Counted from the stretch's first letter, positions 28,871 to 40,724 are shown. The stretch: DNA of 64,000 nt from Harmothoe impar (GCA_947462335.1 OX381716.1:1862845-1926844); one strand, 5' to 3'. Notes: generated by a model from the letters alone, not told the origin. Numbers and translations are program-made.

Positions 28871-31800
28871 ACGGGGTTGCTCTGGATGGCAAGGTAGTAA
28901 CCCCTAAGGAGAAAGAAAGCCAACATATCGCCAGCGGTGCAAGCGATGAAGTCCGAGGTGCAGTAGAGATTGGAAACTTAGAGGAGGGGCCTGATCAGTC
29001 CCTTCTAAGTATGTCCAATGAACCCAGAATAGTAGACGTCCGAGGAGGAAGTACTGGGGAAGCGGCGAATTGGATACAGGAGCTGGAAGTAGTCAGCAGT
29101 GCCCGATTGTCCCCGGATCACCCCTGTTTGAAGCACTTGAAACGACGGGGAGTAGATCTTGGTGTCACTAAGGATTTCGAACGTTTCACCGTCAACCCAT
29201 CACCATTGGATGGGAAGAGGTGGTATTTGACTGTAGCAGTGAGGGGAAGGTCTGCAGAATTTCTAGTGGATACTGGAGCTAGTCACTCCATGATCTCGAA
29301 GAGGTTCTATGACCTTGTAGTCGATGAGCCAGATAACTTCACAACGAGGGTAACAGCTCATTCGGCCGACGGTAGCTGCATGCAGACGTTTGGTAAAGCA
29401 TTTTTCGAAATCAATATAGGTGGGCAGGATTACCTCCTGTCCCCTACTATTGCTGATCTGAGTGATGATGGCATCATCGGATTAGATTTCGCTGCGTTGT
29501 ACGGTGCAATGTTGGAACCTTGTAGGGGGATGTTAAAGATAGAACATCCATATAGGGTGGCCGTACAATGCGTGTTGAGAAAGGTATCTTCTGTAGCCTC
29601 GGTGGTACAGACGGTTAAGATACCCCCAGGACAGACATGTGATGTCCTGTTTTCGAGTGACAGTATCTTCCGAGACCAGATGGCGGTGGTTGAACCCGAT
29701 GTGGTGAGACTTGCATCAATTGGACTCGAGAGTGCAGATACTTTCGTAGGCAGTGGCAGTAGGAATCTAATTCCTATTTCGAATCCTGGTGGTGAAGTCC
29801 GTTATCTGATGAAAGGTACTCCCGTGGGGCAGGTGATCGTTGCACAGGCAAGCACCAGTATACTCTCAGAAGATACCCAACCGAACCTTGAGGGGATGTC
29901 CGATTTACGTCCGGAACTCCAAAAGTTGGTGGACGATTCGAGCTTGGTGACGGGGGACCAGAAAGATCAGTTGAGACGGGTATTGGTGGAATATGATGCA
30001 GCCTTCGGGGAGCCCACTGGTTTGGGGCGAACTGACAAGGTGCTACATTCCATCACTACAGAGGACGCTGTACCTTTCAAAATCCCTTATAGACGCCTAC
30101 CTTTGAAGAAGAAATTGATGGCCGAGAAGGAAATCGCTGATCAGCTGAGGTTAGGGGTGATTGTTCCCAGCACTAGCCCCTGGTCCAGTCCTGTTCAGAT
30201 GGTGACTAAGAAAGACGGCACAATTCGCTTCTGCATAGATTATCGAAAATTGAATGGTTGTACTAAGAAAAACTCCTATCCTCTCCCCCGTATAGACGAG
30301 ACTATTGATTCCCTGGGCGGAAACCAATGGTTCTGTACGCTGGATTTGCAATCCGGATACTGGCAAGTTGGAATGAAGGAAGAGGATCAGGAAAAAACAG
30401 CATTTTCGAGCCATGTCGGTCTTTTCCAGTACAATGTGATGCCGTTCGGATTGTGTAACGCCCCTGCAACATTCGAAGCCATGATGGAATCTCTGTTGAG
30501 TGACCTGTTATGGAAGGAGTGTTTGGTGTACCTGGACGACGTAATTGTCTTCGGGAAGACCTTCGAATCGTGCCTGGCTACTTTAGTCAAAATTTTCGAG
30601 AGGTTGATAACCCATGGTTTGAAATTGAAACCAAGGAAGTGTCACCTGTTTAGGACTTCTATTAACTATCTCGGTCGGATAATATCCACTGAGGGGGTTA
30701 AGGCGGATCCTGAGAAACTAGATGTTGTATCGGAATGGGAAAAGCCAGAGGGACCTAAAGACATACGGTCCTTTCTGGGCTTCTGTAGCTACTACAGAGA
30801 CTTCCTACCGGGGTATGCCAGAATAGCTCAGCCTATGCAGGCTCTAGCTCACTGGACTCCGGGTAGAAGGAAGGAGCCTTTTCCATGGGGTCCGGAACAA
30901 GATCTAGCATTCGAAGCCGTGAAGAACCTATTTCGAACCACCCCAGTTTTGAAATATCCAACAGCTGATGGACATTTCATACTGGACACAGACGCCAGTA
31001 ATGACAGTATAGGTGCTGCTCTATCCCAGATGCAAGAGGGGATAGAAGTGCCACTGGCTTTCGCTAGTAATACCCTCAATAAGGCCCAGAGGAATTACTG
31101 TACCACTAAGCGCGAATTGTTGGCGGTAGTGGTGTATACGAAGAAGTTTAAGCACTTCCTTTGGGGAGGTGACTTTACTTTACGGACAGATCACTCGTCC
31201 TTAAGGTGGCTGTTGAACTTTAAGGAAGCAGAAGGAATGATCGGTCGATGGCTGACCCACTTGTCCGAGTTCGGGTTGGAAAATAGCCAAATCCAACACA
31301 GAGCAGGGAGCAAGCATATCAATGCTGACGCCCTTTCGAGAAGACCCATACGGAAATGTTCTAGAATGGATTGCGATGATTGTGGAGCCCATAATGCTGT
31401 AATAGCTGGAGTTCGAATGCCGTATGATGTAGGACATTCTAAAGCAATGGAATGGTCCACCGAAACCATCAGGCAATTCCAGAAGGGTGATGCTGTCATT
31501 TCGAGACTAATAGAACAGGTCTCCAGTGGTGCCCAACCACAAAGACCAACCATTTCGATTGAGAACCGGGAAATGAGACAGCTACTTGCTCAATGGTCTG
31601 AGCTAACTGTTGTTGACGGTATCTTATGTAGGTGGAAGATAACACCGTACAAGGCCAAAATTCGACAAATCGTGATACCCACAGCTATGCGAAGGGATAT
31701 CATGTATTTCGTACATGGACATCAGACCAGTGGACATTTTGGAAAGAAGCGCTCCCTTGCGCGACTCTCCAGAAGGTATTACTGGCCTGGCATGAGTAAA

Positions 31801-33117
31801 GATCTGCTTAGGTGGATCTCTACTTGTCCAGATTGTTGTCTGAGCAAACCAGGTGAAGGCCTGGGGAAGTTGCCACTAACTCAAGAGCTCTGGGGAGTTA
31901 GATTTGCACGCATAGCGGTTGATATCATTAGTGGCCTAAAAACCACTCCTGATGGAAACACGTGCATGATGGTGATCTCCGACTACTATTCGAAGTATAC
32001 TAGAGTGTTTCCTCTGAAAGATCACAAGGCTCATACATGTGCTCGTGCATTCGTAAAGGGTTGGGTGCTTCATCTAGGCGTACCCTTGATGTTGCATAGT
32101 GATCAAGGCAGAGAATTCGAATCTGAGTTATGGGCAGCAATGTGCCATAGCCTTGCTATATGCAAAACAAGAACGAATCCGTACCGGCCTCAGTCTGATG
32201 GTCAAGTAGAAAGGTTCAACAGAACCTTGATACAAGTCCTGAAGCCTCTGGTCAACAGTCAGATGGATGATTGGGACGAGCAATGCGAGTTTGTGGTACA
32301 TGCTTATAATAGTACGGTGCATGCTTCCACCGGTTGTTCCCCCAATTTGTTGGTATTCGGAGAGGATTTGATTATGCCTGCTGACTTGGTGTTTGGCGTA
32401 GCTGGGATAAACGCTGGAACACCCTGTCAGGTGATGTTCGTGGAGGCATTGAGGGATCAATTCAAGTCCCCATACGAGATGGTTCGATGTGAACTAAGCA
32501 AATCTGCTTCATGGCAAAAAGTGGGCTATGACGTAGGTTTGAAACTTAGGTCCTTTCAAGTGGGGGATGAAGTAGTTAGGCTACACGACCCCCTACAACA
32601 GCTAAAGTTGTCACCCAACTGGGATGGTCCCTTTACTGTGGTTCGGATTGTTTCTGAATCCACGGTGGTGATCAAATCCTTGTTGGGACGCCTGTATAAA
32701 TCCAATGTAGCTCGCCTACGCCGGTGGCAGGGTGATGCTTCAGCGCATTTGAAGCCAGGGGAGCATTCGAAGTCAGATAACACTGAGTGGAGAGCGACCA
32801 CCCCGGAACGACGTGGTCCTGGTAGACCTAGGAAACTAGTGATACCCTCAGATGAGAAAAAACCTATGCCTCCTGGTATTGGTAAATTAAAGCGGGGCCG
32901 GGGTAGGCCTAAAAAAAATTTACCAATTCGAGCTTCTAGCAAGAAGGATAAAAAGTGCGGAAAAAAAGTCTCGGCAAATGAAGGTCTGAAGGGGAGGAGG
33001 GCTGTCCAATTGACTACTGGACATCCTGTCGAATCTTCCCGGACGACCAGGTCTAAAGAACCCAAGGTGGGGTTAAGACGCAGTCCACGGCATAATCCGG
33101 AGACTGCTGTGACCTAA
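28828..33117 (+). CDS. pol: Pol polyprotein: protease, RT, RNase H, integrase
   Basis: The open frame starts after a stop at 28825-28827 and overlaps gag by 43 bases in the -1 frame. The first Met is at 29011, giving 1368 residues. From that Met: protease FLVDTGASHSMIS (Asp 87); RT with LDLQSGYWQVGM and YLDDVIVFG (about 506); RNase H with ILDTDASNDSIGAAL (about 655) and TDHSSLRWL; integrase zinc site HGHQTSGH...CPDCC (about 901-943); DDE residues in DIISGL, HSDQGREFES and SDGQVERFNRTL; a GPF module (WDGPFTVVRI); and a basic tail with GRPRK and RGRGRPKK AT-hook-like motifs. All catalytic residues appear intact. Expression by frameshift is likely; internal start at 29011 is an alternative. Confidence 0.95.
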
Positions 33118-33717
33118 TTTGTATACACAACAAGAAGTTTCGATTCCATGATGGTAGTACAGACCTAATTGCTGTCGAGTGAGCGGAACTAGGGCGGGTG
33201 TTGATCATGAACGTCCCCGAGGGTGGCAGACGGATTTATCCGGCGGGTATTCTTATGTTACCCGTAATGACATTTGCCTACACTCCTGAAGAATTCATGA
33301 TTAGCGGTACCCCTGGTTCTGTGGAACTGACTCAATAAGGATTACACTCCGGTGAGCTACCCGTTCGATTAGTGGCGGGAAACGCGAGCGTCTCCCGCCG
33401 GGTTATCCGTCGGAAAAGGGCTATCCGGTGAAGCGTGAACGCTGATTGGTTGACCTTCGCTCCCGCGGCGGGCGTGGCATCACGAGACAAGAAGGGCGGT
33501 CGCCATATTGGATCAGTGCCAAGAAGACGCACGGACGCTGCAGGGCAAAGGAGGAGGAAGAAGGGACTTGTAGTCGACCAAAAGTCTCCAGAACCACATC
33601 ATAAGACGCGCCAACCTGGTTAGTTCCCACTCCTAGTGTCATTAGGACACGCGGAGCTTCGTACTCCGCAAATCTTCGATCATTAAACTTCGTTTTCGCT
33701 GAAAACATTCGACTGCA
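33118..33717 (+). promoter_or_regulatory. Pol-ORF3 spacer with promoter-like motifs
   Basis: This is 600 bases without an ORF of note. It is GC-richer than its surroundings near 33360-33500, with GCTGATTGGTTG (reverse CCAAT) near 33440, GGGCGGTCGCCATATTGG near 33494 and a purine-rich block near 33550. It may hold an internal promoter or splice signals for the third ORF; this is inference. Confidence 0.35.
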
Positions 33718-33951
33718 ATGGAGGAGCAGTACACCCCCGGTGAGGGCCTCCAGTCCGACGAGATAGATCTGTTCGGGATGGACGATGGCCAATTCGACAA
33801 CGCTCGTGAGTCGGATTATGAATCCGCCTCTGAATCCACCGGGAGTGCGGTTACCGTTCGTGTAGCGGGGATCGGCTCCTATTCGACGGCTGATCGGGAC
33901 AGCATGACCATGCCACCCCCGGCTACAGTCAACCTAGGGCCGTTGCCGTAG
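33718..33951 (+). CDS. Short acidic ORF at the head of the third gene
   Basis: This ORF has 77 residues, ATG in context GCAATGGAGG. It is rich in Asp/Glu/Ser (DEIDLFGMDDGQFDN). After its TAG at 33949-33951 the same frame remains coding-like through EEEDEMPELEE and reaches GAGGTAAGCC near 34052, which resembles a splice donor. It could be a first exon of ORF3 or an independent peptide. Confidence 0.4.
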   Translation: MEEQYTPGEGLQSDEIDLFGMDDGQFDNARESDYESASESTGSAVTVRVAGIGSYSTADRDSMTMPPPATVNLGPLP

Positions 33952-34081
33952 CGCAATGTCCCGAAACGTGTTGCTTCGAAAGACATAGACAATTCGACGT
34001 CAACCCGGCTGAACGCAGCAGGTGATGAGGAGGAGGACGAGATGCCAGAGTTGGAAGAGGTAAGCCAGAAATTGCCTATCC

Positions 34082-37000
34082 ATGCCATTCGATTCCTCGC
34101 TGAAACTACATCCCACACTAATGTCGATGATGTTGGACAGGCTGGGAGAGGAGGGCTTCTATCGTTACGATCCCACCTGGTTAGACAGTTACGGAGGGGC
34201 GATTCGAGGAGCTTTTAAGAACGGAGTCTTCAGTGACATTCTGTTAGAGTGTGGTACGAACTTTCGGCATCTCCAACAAGCCAAAGCTAGGGAGGAAGCA
34301 GTGCCCTCAAGTGATGGGAGCACGACCAGTACGAAGGGGAAGAAAAAGAAATTCTCCAAGACCAAAGGTAGTCGTAAAACTTCTAATGGCAGTACTCCTC
34401 CCAATACTCCGCCTAAGTCCGAGGTGTCCGAACCTGCCCCAGTCAAGTCCGAATGCTCTTCGAGTACTTCCAAGTCGGTGTCAACGTCATTCGAAGAACC
34501 AACTACGACCACCGGGACTACTGAGTCCCCATCCGAATCCCTTCCGAAAGCTCCGGGACCTTTACCAGTCCCATTCGAAGAAGATTCAGCTAGCGTGGAG
34601 TTGGCTCCGCGGGAGATCCATTCGGATACCTCAGGATCAGTTGAGCAAGAAGCCCGTTATGCTCAGGTGGTTAGAGAATCCGATGAACTCAGGGCAGCCA
34701 ATAAACAGTTACGGCTAACTCTGGAGGCTATGCAAACTGCCCCCAGAACGCCAATGACTCGAGCCCAGTCCCGTAAGAACCCCAATCCGCAACAAAAAGG
34801 ACGGTCCGTATCCGACGCTTCGGATCTGGAGGACGTCCCCTTCGAACTTCCAAAGAGCCAGAAACGGAAGGCAAAGAAGAATGAGGCACGACAGCCATGT
34901 GTACCCCATCCTTCGCCTCCCCAAACTACTGCGATTAATATGTCCCCAATCGTGAGGTTGGTGGACGTAGTATCCAGTACGGCCTCTACACCTTCGACGC
35001 CTCCTAGGGCACCCACCCAGACGCATTCGACCCCTCCAGCAACTCCGACTAAAACTCCAGTGCAGGTCAAGGTACCTGCATCTCCGTCTACGTCCTCCGA
35101 GTCAGGGCAATCGAACACACCACCAGTGGTTTCGTCGCCCCCTCCAGCTCCAGCTGCAGGGGCAGGTGCCTCGGCAGACGTCCCAAGTTCTCGGGTGGAG
35201 GACATGATTTGGCGCAATGCCAGTGGGGGCTTCAAGAAATTTAGGCCCGAGTGCATGGAACACTGCAAACGATCGAGGGATATGTATTCGTGTCCCAAAG
35301 AACCGGACCATGAAGGATTGTCTGATGACGAAGAATGGATGAGATCCAATATGGGCTCACCCAGTTCCTGGTCATGGACAGAAAACTGGTTCGGTCGGCT
35401 GCTGGATCGAAAACAGTTCCCTGAGACTTACTACAACCATGAGGGCCGTCCCAAAATACGTTGGGCGATGGCCCGGTACAAAGAAGGGGTAAGGGAGGAC
35501 TGCCCATTCGATTCCTGCCGCGTCTACTTCGCACGCGAGAACCGCCCCATGCCTACTCGTCTTCGATTCATGCGACATCTCGTGGAGAAGCACATGCACC
35601 ACCATGCGATGTATGTCTGCGCTGATATCGGCAAATCAAACAAAAAGTGTTCGGGAATGTGGACCCCTAGAAGAGGCCGAATGATCGAGCACCTGATACA
35701 ATGTCATGGCCAAGCCATGATGTTGGCCAGAAAGAACGTTGGAGATCTCCATGCATCCCTGGTGGCAGGCCTGGACAAAGTCAAATTCGAAACCATTACG
35801 ATTGAGACCTTCCAATTCGGAAAGGTCCAATTAACCCGGAATTCGAAACAGTCAGCTGTCTTCCAGCGTACTGATCGACGTGGTCGACTGGACCTGAACG
35901 ACACCTTGTACCAGCAATTGTACGACTGGAGAGCGGCCAACCCCCTTCCAGGGAAACGAAGTGAGAACAGGAGTCCAGCGACTTCCGAACCTGACTGCAA
36001 AAAGGTCAAGTCGGAGGTTCCAGCTCCAAGAGCTCCAACTGCAGCACGAGGGCGCGCGACAACGATCGAGCACCGGTCTCCACTGAAGGACTTGCGTCCT
36101 GACTATGGTCCGGACTTCTCAGCCCCCAAGGGTCGCTCCCAGCTGCAAACCCTTCGTCCTCTGACTCCTGGTAACTTGGCCAGTAAGGCCGAGTACCCTT
36201 CAATGGACTTCCCTGGTCCGGAGGTACAAACTGAGAAGGATCCGTACAAGAATCTCCCTACGGGCATCTCTGTGATGGATGCCATCCGCCAACCGGACTC
36301 ACGGGACGTGGAGATGGCGGATTCGGATCACTTTGTGCTGCCTGGGAAAAAGGACTTGGTGGTGACGACCACCAACCTCACTCCTCGGGCAGAAGACAAG
36401 GTGAAACCAAGGGCTGACAGTTCTACAAAGTCAGTGGGGCGTAAAACCCCTGCTACTAGTGCGGATTCGACATCCATAAAAGCTGAGCCTGTGGTGGACC
36501 CGGTTCCAGTGACCACTTCGAACCCAGTCACCACCACACCAACGACAACTGCTGGAGGAGGGAAGGCAGCAACTGTTGCAGCCACCCTACTCACCACCAC
36601 TACTACTACTGCTACTGTGCCCTATAAGCCCAGAGTTCGTGAGGAACCAGCAGTGGATCCAAACCGGTGGTATGATCTGATGATCAGTGGTGAAAACATT
36701 CGGCCCCAGATACAGATTCCGAAGGACTACTTCGAGCCTCCAAAGGCTCCGGATGCGGTGGTGCATAAAGAACTATACGAACGATGGTTGCAGGAACACC
36801 TGGCTGGCATGCAACGATATGCAGCCGGTGTGGCGAGAGCATCAACCGACTATGCCATCACTATGCAGGGCAAGGAGGTCGAGAGGCTGAGGAAGATCTT
36901 CGAGCAGCAACGTATTGACGAACAATCGGAGCCAGATAAGGTGATCGAACTCACCAAGCAGCTGGCACAATCGAAGAAAGAACTCTCAACAGCTCGTTGT

Positions 37001-37147
37001 CTGCAGAAAGCTGCAGAAGATACTCTTGACGATCAGGCCAAAACTCTGAAGGCCCTGAACGTTAAGTTCATTCGGGTATTCGGTATAGGACTCACCCAAT
37101 GGAGTGGGTCACTCGAAGAACTCCAGAGCGTATTGAAGGACTTATAA
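34082..37147 (+). CDS. Third ORF of the gypsy element: large protein with zinc-finger-like motifs and C-terminal coiled coil
   Basis: This ORF has 1021 residues, uninterrupted, in the same orientation as gag-pol. The N-terminal 60 residues look structured (GFYRYDPTWLDSYGGAIRGA). A long Ser/Thr/Pro-rich linker follows, with basic KGKKKKFSKTKGSRK. Then comes a Cys/His-rich centre (residues about 375-560) with CPFDSC...FMRHLVEKH and CADIGKSNKKC...MIEHLIQCH, two C2H2-like fingers. A second Thr/Pro-rich linker and a charged coiled coil (about 920-1000, EVERLRKIFEQQRIDEQ) end it. No signal peptide or membrane anchor is seen, so it does not look like Env. A nucleic-acid-binding accessory protein is the best guess. 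Family not recognised. Confidence 0.7.
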   Translation: MPFDSSLKLHPTLMSMMLDRLGEEGFYRYDPTWLDSYGGAIRGAFKNGVFSDILLECGTNFRHLQQAKAREEAVPSSDGSTTSTKGKKKKFSKTKGSRKTSNGSTPPNTPPKSEVSEPAPVKSECSSSTSKSVSTSFEEPTTTTGTTESPSESLPKAPGPLPVPFEEDSASVELAPREIHSDTSGSVEQEARYAQVVRESDELRAANKQLRLTLEAMQTAPRTPMTRAQSRKNPNPQQKGRSVSDASDLEDVPFELPKSQKRKAKKNEARQPCVPHPSPPQTTAINMSPIVRLVDVVSSTASTPSTPPRAPTQTHSTPPATPTKTPVQVKVPASPSTSSESGQSNTPPVVSSPPPAPAAGAGASADVPSSRVEDMIWRNASGGFKKFRPECMEHCKRSRDMYSCPKEPDHEGLSDDEEWMRSNMGSPSSWSWTENWFGRLLDRKQFPETYYNHEGRPKIRWAMARYKEGVREDCPFDSCRVYFARENRPMPTRLRFMRHLVEKHMHHHAMYVCADIGKSNKKCSGMWTPRRGRMIEHLIQCHGQAMMLARKNVGDLHASLVAGLDKVKFETITIETFQFGKVQLTRNSKQSAVFQRTDRRGRLDLNDTLYQQLYDWRAANPLPGKRSENRSPATSEPDCKKVKSEVPAPRAPTAARGRATTIEHRSPLKDLRPDYGPDFSAPKGRSQLQTLRPLTPGNLASKAEYPSMDFPGPEVQTEKDPYKNLPTGISVMDAIRQPDSRDVEMADSDHFVLPGKKDLVVTTTNLTPRAEDKVKPRADSSTKSVGRKTPATSADSTSIKAEPVVDPVPVTTSNPVTTTPTTTAGGGKAATVAATLLTTTTTTATVPYKPRVREEPAVDPNRWYDLMISGENIRPQIQIPKDYFEPPKAPDAVVHKELYERWLQEHLAGMQRYAAGVARASTDYAITMQGKEVERLRKIFEQQRIDEQSEPDKVIELTKQLAQSKKELSTARCLQKAAEDTLDDQAKTLKALNVKFIRVFGIGLTQWSGSLEELQSVLKDL

Positions 37148-37324
37148 GCTAACTTGGGTGTTCGGCTGTTCGATTGTGTGATTGATGACTTGTGCATATG
37201 ATGCTTCGATGATACTGTAATAATTGTGTTGTTATTATAAAACATCCATGATTAAGGTCATGATTCGAAGGTAAACATAAGCCGGGTGGAAAATGCATAA
37301 TTGTCAAGAAATGTCTTCGTTGTC

Positions 37325-37365
<41 letters not shown>

Positions 37366-38137
37366 AAAGGGTGTTCATACTTTAGGTAGTATAACTGATA
37401 CTACATACTATGATTCGAACCAAAACTGTACATAATGTTCGATACCTACCTTTATCTCCAAAAATTTTCTTTTTGGACATAACAACTGGTATTCGGATTT
37501 CGAAAGTATATCTATTGTTAAAGATATAAAGGTATATATCGGTTGCCTCACATGGAGGCTAATATTACTACATTCCTTGGTTATAAGAGTTAATGTCACA
37601 ACTATGTTGGTTCCAAGTATTTTTACATAATTCCAATAGTTCACGTAATTACCTCTCCAGGGACGGTTCGCCCATTTAAATATTTTCGAGCCATTACTTC
37701 TGTGTCATTCCGTCCTAAAAAAGTCACATATTGTGCAATCTCAACTTACCTTAAAATGATTAATGTAGTAACCATTATTATATCTCAACAAAAACCATAC
37801 AAAACTGTGATCACTATAGTTAGAAGTAGTAAAGAACATATATTCGTATATATTCATATCTTTATTAAAGATGGATACTCACGTATCTATCCTGTTGTTA
37901 TAGTGTTGGATCTATAAGATCCCTGTTTTGTACATAGAGATGTAAGTGTTGTTTGTGTAACAGGTAAAATCTAAAATCTATATTTGTACTTTCTACATGT
38001 AAGTGTAAAAACGTATATCGTACCTTCAAATGTACCCCGGTATTGTCATCATGTACACTGATATTTTTCTCCCATATTCGAGTATATTATATTATATCAG
38101 ATGTATTTCGACCCTAGTTATAATCTGGTGGGGGTGA
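37148..38137 (+). other. 3' untranslated region of the gypsy element
   Basis: This is AT-rich with a long A-run at about 37326-37370, interrupted by one G. No ORF is supported. TTCGA continues to recur here (37205, 37264, 37412, 37438, 37500, 37687), outside any coding region. It ends in CTGGTGGGGGTGA, a purine-rich candidate polypurine tract next to the LTR. Confidence 0.6.
38127..38137 (+). promoter_or_regulatory. Candidate polypurine tract
   Basis: GGTGGGGGTGA directly precedes the 3' LTR, the position where plus-strand DNA synthesis is primed. It is short and interrupted by T. Confidence 0.5.
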
Positions 38138-38658
38138 TGTAGGGGCACGAATAATACGTGTACATATAAGGTCCGTGGAGTCAGAGCGGTAAGTGCCTCC
38201 AACGGACACTAGGTGGCAACACCTGAGCCATGTCCTTTCGGTTATCCGGTAGCGGAGCCAGGCAGGGCACTCCAGACGGCGCTACGGAGGAGTGCCACGT
38301 CGACACTGCTTGGTCCGCGCTCAGGGTATATAAGAGGCCGAGGTTGGCTACCTCACCAGTTAGTCCTAGGACGAGCTCTGACCCGCACCTTTCGTACCTT
38401 CGCTTTGACAGGGGCACCTACACCCCTCCCACGTTATGGACTCTGCACCAGCCATGCTGGCACAGAGCTTAACTGTCCGGTATCGCTAATGCTTCGAACT
38501 ATCGATAGAATCCTGTGTGTCTTCGAATGGTTGAAAGACCAAGTGAACCGAGTGAGAAACCTTCGTGTACTTTTGAGGCTGTGATCGAATAAAGACCTGT
38601 TGCATTCAAACCGAATTTGGAACCTGTGTTCGTGTTGTACGCATATGAAACCCCTACA
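38138..38658 (+). repeat. 3' LTR
   Basis: It has the same length (521) as the 5' LTR, with three differences seen in the region 38488-38553. The TSD CTTC follows at 38659-38662. Confidence 0.95.
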
Positions 38659-38944
38659 CTTCTATAAATACAAATACTATGAGGGACATTACTGTTTTTC
38701 TCCCAATGATTTATTTGGGATTGGTCTTATGAAGGAAAATCATGTATATATTAGCTGCTTGCAATTATGCTATCCACCTGACTCCACATCTATATGCCAT
38801 TATAAAATACAAGAAGGCCTGATGTATTGATGGACAGGAAAAGGTTTATCCTACCTACAACTGGTATTTGGGGATAACATATCTCCATGTCAGATAAGGA
38901 TGATGTGACAAATTAATCCTGACTAATAATGTCATATAGGAAGG

Positions 38945-39195
38945 AGGGCTTAACCCTTTAAGGACAGCATGATGCCTTTATGTATCATGCCCTTAGTCAT
39001 CATGATGCATGAATGCAGCCCTGCAGAATAACTCACCATTGCTGCATTCAAGCATCATGCCAACTTATGGTGTTGAGACATTCCCAAAGGGTCAGCATGA
39101 TGCATCAATGCAGCATCAGCAAGTTACTCGCCGGGACTGCAGTGGTTCAGCATGCCAACAAATGTCCACTTTTAGTATCCTTGAAAGGTTAACGG
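38945..39195. repeat. CATGATGC palindromic repeat, near full-length copy
   Basis: It runs from TTAACCCTTTAAGGACAGC to ATCCTTGAAAGGTTAA. The inner blocks are GTCATCATGATGCATGAATGC and CAGCATGATGCATCAATGC. The inverted ends are clear. Confidence 0.8.
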
Positions 39196-40140
39196 GGCTG
39201 GTACAGGGCGGTTGGGACGCATAATCTGCAGAAGCTCTTAAATCAGTTGTTTAGTTTTAAGGGCTTAATCTATGTGATAAAGCTGAGTATTGTATGACTG
39301 GTGAATAATCTAATGTAAGAGGAGCAAGAAAATTGTTGTATAATCCTGATGGAGAATAGCATTTGGGAAACAACTGAGCTTAAACTGGAAAGAAGACTTT
39401 GCATGCTTTGGACTGGGAGACATTGATAACTAGATCGTGTACAGAAATAGGCAGATGGTCATCGCTTGACGCATGTACAGATGTGTTCTCTTATACAGGA
39501 ACTGTAGTAGAATCTAGTTGGATGCTGATAACAACACAAACTACTTGCACCATAGTACCCCACAACCTCCCACTCCCCATGCATCACCCACATACTTCTG
39601 TATTGTAAATTAGTCCCACCAGCCCTAAATCAAAACGGGAAGTCATGCTTCCTTTGATCTGTGATGAAGGGTAGCACTTCCTGGTCGCTATAGAAACATT
39701 TATGTTGCTATGGAGTTTTGATGTATTTGTCGCGGAGATGGGATGAACAGAATTCATTAGTGGCTATCAAAAACACATGTTATTGTAGCGGGAGAGGGGA
39801 GAATAGCTGAGGGAGCCATCATTCTTCTTTGCTCGGGGAGTCTGGTGAAGAATGTGAAAGTAAATCAAATTGATGTGAGTAGAAGGCATGAATTCTGGAT
39901 GAGTCTGGGCAGGAGAGGGACGCAGTGTTCAATCTGTTGTGTGAATACTTTTATGGTGCTTCATTCTTGATTCTAACTAGCAGCAGTTTTAACACCACCA
40001 CCTCTGTCTCTGCCAGAACAGAGTTATCAGGAGCTCTTCTGTATTTTTATGTATAATTGAAATGTCCGATTTATCTCATCCAATAACATTGTGACACTTT
40101 AAGGACCATGTATTATTTCATGGTGAATACGGTCTATCAA
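39196..40140. other. Host DNA, nothing recognised
   Basis: No gene, tandem repeat or long palindrome is seen. Confidence 0.4.
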
Positions 40141-40171
40141 TGATAAAGCAATGGGAGGGTCGTATCCAAGT

Positions 40172-40551
40172 AAAGCGTGCAATAACCCTCGGGCATATTG
40201 CACGCTCTACTCGTATTGCACGCTCATAAGGGATGTGGGGGTCACTATGGGGTCGCTATGGGGTCGCTACGTTACTGAGGGTCACGTGACCTGTGCGGAA
40301 TTCAAAATGGCCGCCGACGGACGTAAACAAACACCGCGGAAGTAAGCAAACATCGTGGAAGTAAAGAAACATAGACTATACATCTATTTTACATCGAGAT
40401 ACCCTGAAATAAATACAGAGCGTCACTCAAAAGTGACCTCGTCAGTGGTTATGTCACTCGAGCTGCCTGTCCTGTATTTCACTAGGCCTGCGGCCAGTGT
40501 GAAATATAGGACAGGCAACTCTCGTGACATAACCACTGACTCGGTCACTTT
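40172..40551. repeat. Two hairpins around a CACGTG/GGCCGCC block
   Basis: A short hairpin at about 40173-40206 has arms AGCGTGCAATA/TATTGCACGCT. A larger palindrome spans 40430-40551, with arms starting AAAGTGACC and sharing GTCAGTGGTTATGTCAC and CTGCCTGTCCTGTATTTCAC. Between them lie GGGTCACGTGACC (about 40280) and AAAATGGCCGCC (about 40303), motifs like those of the Maverick ends. It may be a non-autonomous element. Confidence 0.65.
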
Positions 40552-40724
40552 GGCGTGCAGCTCTGTCTATGTATTTTGCTGTGTAAATGTGGCACCAAGG
40601 CTGTATTCATGCATCAAGCTGACACACTTCCCAGTTGGCACAAAGGTCAATGTCAACGTTGAATCAATGTTTAATCAACATCACAAACCATAAATCAATA
40701 TTGATTCAATATACTGTGCCCACT

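Larger units (their letters stand above)
26189..38658 (+). mobile_element. Full-length Ty3/gypsy LTR retrotransposon with an extra 3' ORF
   Basis: This 12.5-kb element has 521-bp LTRs, a primer-binding site, gag, pol in the order protease-RT-RNase H-integrase (the Ty3/gypsy order), and a further large ORF, then the 3' LTR. The LTRs differ at three positions by eye (0.6%), so the insertion is young. A solo LTR of the family is at 43279-43799. TTCGA is strikingly frequent across the whole element. Gag and pol are uninterrupted. Confidence 0.95.

Noticed and set aside
34189..35349. Minus-strand frames of 107 and 228 codons opposite ORF3
   Set aside because: They mirror the Ser/Thr/Pro-rich coding strand of ORF3 and lack independent features.
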